In this document: positions 7,653-8,841 of the stretch, piece by piece
How positions within the stretch are numbered: position 1 is the first letter of the stretch
Layout: each line of letters begins with the position of its first letter
Assembly: GCA_002418055.1 (NCBI GenBank)
Contig: DIDI01000010.1
Location: 1 to 8,841 of the forward strand
Origin: Lactobacillus sp. UBA5804
GTDB lineage: Bacteria; Bacillota; Bacilli; Lactobacillales; Lactobacillaceae
Reading direction: 5' to 3'
DNA length: 8,841 bases
Position numbers and translations under genes: made by a program
The notes under the pieces: generated by a model
What the model was told of the DNA's origin: nothing
Database searches by the model: none
Seen by the model: the letters and a program-made list of their open reading frames with translations, nothing else

Positions 7653-7925
7653 ATGTCAGTAAAAATTCGTATGCACCGGATGGGTGCTAAGAGAAAGCCT
7701 TTCTACCGGATCGTTGTTGCTGATTCGCGTGCCCCACGTGATGGTCGTTTCATTGAACAAGTTGGCTTTTACAACCCAGTTTCAACACCTAAAGAATTGA
7801 AGCTTGATGAAGATAAGATTTTTGATTGGTTGAAGAAGGGTGCACAACCTTCAGATACAGTTAAATCAATTTTGTCAGGTGCTGGTTTAATGGCTAAATT
7901 ACATGCCAGCAAATACAATAAGTAA
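7653..7925 (+). CDS. rpsP: 30S ribosomal protein bS16
   Basis: bS16 is a primary binder of the 5' domain of 16S rRNA and is needed for stable 30S assembly. The product has 90 residues, the normal length, and opens with the family motif MSVKIRMHRMGAKRKPFYRI, followed by VVADSRAPRDGRFIE and VGFYNP. The C-terminal part includes DWLKKGAQPSDTV. The start is supported by AGGAGG (7639-7644) eight bases before the ATG. Flanking strong terminators and a good promoter suggest a monocistronic transcript, unlike the polycistronic rpsP-rimM-trmD arrangement of many bacteria. Separate expression could help match the high output needed for a ribosomal protein. Confidence 0.98.
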   Translation: MSVKIRMHRMGAKRKPFYRIVVADSRAPRDGRFIEQVGFYNPVSTPKELKLDEDKIFDWLKKGAQPSDTVKSILSGAGLMAKLHASKYNK

Positions 7926-7933
7926 AGCTCATT

Positions 7934-7966
7934 AAAAGTTTGGAGCGCATCGCTTCAAGCTTTTTT
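7934..7966 (+). terminator. Strong intrinsic terminator after rpsP
   Basis: AAAAGTTTGGAGCG (7934-7947) pairs with CGCTTCAAGCTTTT (7951-7964) over 14 pairs, two of them G-T wobbles, around a three-base CAT loop. The run TTTTTT (7961-7966) forms the end of the stem and the tail. It begins nine bases after the rpsP stop and would separate rpsP from rimM-trmD. Confidence 0.85.
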
Positions 7967-7991
7967 GATACCAGGAACTTAGGAGAGATGC

Positions 7992-8507
7992 ATGCAGTTT
8001 TATGATGTGGGGCTTGTGTTAACAAGCCACGGCTTAAAAGGTGAAGTCACCGTGAAGCTGATTACTGATTTTCCCGCTGAACGTTTCCAGCCAGGAACGC
8101 AATTACATTTACGAACGAATGCTGATCGGGTATTAACGGTGGCTAGCAGTCGTCCGTTTAAAGGCGGCTTGCTGGTGCAATTTGCTGAAATCACGAGTGA
8201 GGCCGAAGCTGAGACGTTACGGCAAGAGACATTAACGATTGCCGCGGCTGACCGCGAGCCGTTAGCAGCTGGAAGCTACTTTTTTGAGGACATTATCGGC
8301 TGCCAGGTATTGGATGCAACGAGTGGTGAAAAGCTTGGGCTTGTTTCTGCGATTGAGCAGCCTGGTGGCAATGATATTTGGGAGATAACCGAAGCTAATG
8401 GCCATCATTTTTGGCTACCGGTCGTTGATCAATTTGTGAAGCAGGTGAATATTGCAGCTAAGACTATTCAGGTTGAATTAATAGCGGGGTTACGCGATGA
8501 AGATTAA
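7992..8507 (+). CDS. rimM: Ribosome maturation factor RimM
   Basis: RimM binds uS19 and assists maturation of the 30S head and 16S rRNA processing. The product has 171 residues, the expected length. The N-terminal RimM domain (1 to about 86) begins VGLVLTSHGLKGEVTVKL and includes TDFPAERF. The linker YFFEDIIG (96-103) leads into the C-terminal PRC barrel, with GEKLGLVSAI and the conserved PGGNDIW (124-130), then WLPVVDQFVKQVN. AGGAG at 7981 lies six bases before the ATG; the nearby ATG at 7988 is out of frame. Its last 11 bases overlap trmD. Because a strong terminator lies just upstream, rimM must have its own promoter or depend on read-through. I see only a poor candidate (TTGGAG at 7940 with TTTGAT at 7964). 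Confidence 0.97.
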   Translation: MQFYDVGLVLTSHGLKGEVTVKLITDFPAERFQPGTQLHLRTNADRVLTVASSRPFKGGLLVQFAEITSEAEAETLRQETLTIAAADREPLAAGSYFFEDIIGCQVLDATSGEKLGLVSAIEQPGGNDIWEITEANGHHFWLPVVDQFVKQVNIAAKTIQVELIAGLRDED

Positions 8508-8829
8508 TGTGTTAACCTTGTTTCCAGAAATGTTTACACCGCTACAAAGTTCGATGCTGGGACGGGGGCTAGAAGATCATAAGTGGGATTTGAAGCTACT
8601 TAACTTTCGTGATTTTACCTATGATGTTCATCATCACGTGGATGACAGCCCTTATGGGGGTGGTGCCGGGATGGTATTACAGGTCATGCCAATTGTGAAA
8701 GCCTTAAATTCGTTACCGAGTCGCGGTAAAGTGATTATTACAGCGCCTCCAGGCCGACCGTTCAATCAAATAATGGCCCAAAAGTGGTCTAAGCTACCTG
8801 AACTTACGATTCTTTGTGGTCATTATTAA
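8497..8829 (+). CDS. trmD: tRNA (guanine-N1)-methyltransferase TrmD, prematurely ended
   Basis: TrmD methylates G37 of tRNAs from S-adenosylmethionine to prevent +1 frameshifting. It belongs to the SPOUT trefoil-knot family and acts as a dimer. Only 110 residues are read, against about 240 for the family. The start MKINVLTLFPEMF and the motif DDSPYGGGAGMVL (49-61) are intact, followed by the APPGRPFNQ version of the usual SPQG motif and LTILCGHY. A TAA at 8827 replaces the conserved Glu of CGHYEG-D-R. GGC (Gly) follows in frame, but the next codons TTG CTC TTT do not restore the motif. The knot and the C-terminal domain are absent. With only 12 bases left in the window, a sequence or assembly error at a contig end is the likeliest cause; a real nonsense mutation is less likely because the gene is essential in many bacteria. 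The start overlaps rimM by 11 bases and has only a weak GGGG site ahead, so it is probably coupled. Confidence 0.9.
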   Translation: MKINVLTLFPEMFTPLQSSMLGRGLEDHKWDLKLLNFRDFTYDVHHHVDDSPYGGGAGMVLQVMPIVKALNSLPSRGKVIITAPPGRPFNQIMAQKWSKLPELTILCGHY

Positions 8830-8841
8830 GGCTTGCTCTTT

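Noticed and set aside
7940..7969. Possible promoter TTGGAG with TTTGAT for rimM
   Set aside because: Only three of six and four of six consensus matches, with 18-base spacing and both boxes inside the terminator. It is noted only because rimM needs a promoter.
8834..8841. Sequencing adapter remnant at the window end, from GCTCTT near the last bases
   Set aside because: Six matching bases are too few to distinguish from chance. The contig-end artefact remains likely on the trmD evidence alone.
1..8841. Mobile element, defence system, CRISPR array, tRNA or SRP RNA gene
   Set aside because: No transposase or recombinase motifs, no regularly spaced repeats and no gap large enough to hold an uncharacterised RNA gene beyond the terminators described.

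Overview
This window looks like a chromosomal segment from a member of the Lactobacillaceae. The basis is the conserved Firmicutes gene order smc - ftsY - ylxM - ffh - rpsP - rimM - trmD, strong AGGAGG-type ribosome binding sites, a lactobacillus-like bS16 protein and a C69 dipeptidase of the PepD type. I cannot name the genus. Every gene lies on the + strand and about 95% of the window is coding. No gene-free stretch reaches 100 bases. I see no RNA gene, insertion sequence, phage gene or CRISPR array.

Layout: 1-2192 is the 3' part of smc (hinge, returning coiled-coil arm and C-terminal ATPase head). 2192-3271 is ftsY, the SRP receptor GTPase, whose start overlaps the smc stop by one base. 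3296-4720 (C69 dipeptidase) and 4751-5740 (type I L-asparaginase) sit between ftsY and ylxM, which are neighbours in the Bacillus subtilis order. 5789-6136 (ylxM) and 6136-7560 (ffh) form a second coupled pair, behind a probable extended -10 promoter. A strong terminator follows ffh, and a well-formed rpsP promoter begins inside it. rpsP (7653-7925) is followed by another strong terminator, so it is probably transcribed alone. rimM (7992-8507) overlaps trmD, which starts at 8497 and stops early at 8829, 12 bases before the window ends.

How the genes fit together: FtsY and Ffh are the two interacting GTPases of co-translational membrane targeting, and YlxM is their usual small partner. bS16 and RimM act in assembly of the 30S subunit, and TrmD makes m1G37 in tRNA. 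SMC compacts and segregates the chromosome. The dipeptidase and asparaginase are amino-acid catabolic enzymes with no direct role in these processes. Their position is the main departure from the standard order, together with the absence of the KH-domain gene (khpA/ylqC) between rpsP and rimM.

This is mostly a housekeeping region. I find no convincing undescribed system. The points worth checking are the promoter nested in the ffh terminator, the splitting of the rpsP-rimM unit, the inserted catabolic pair, and the broken end of trmD, which is most likely a contig-end artefact.
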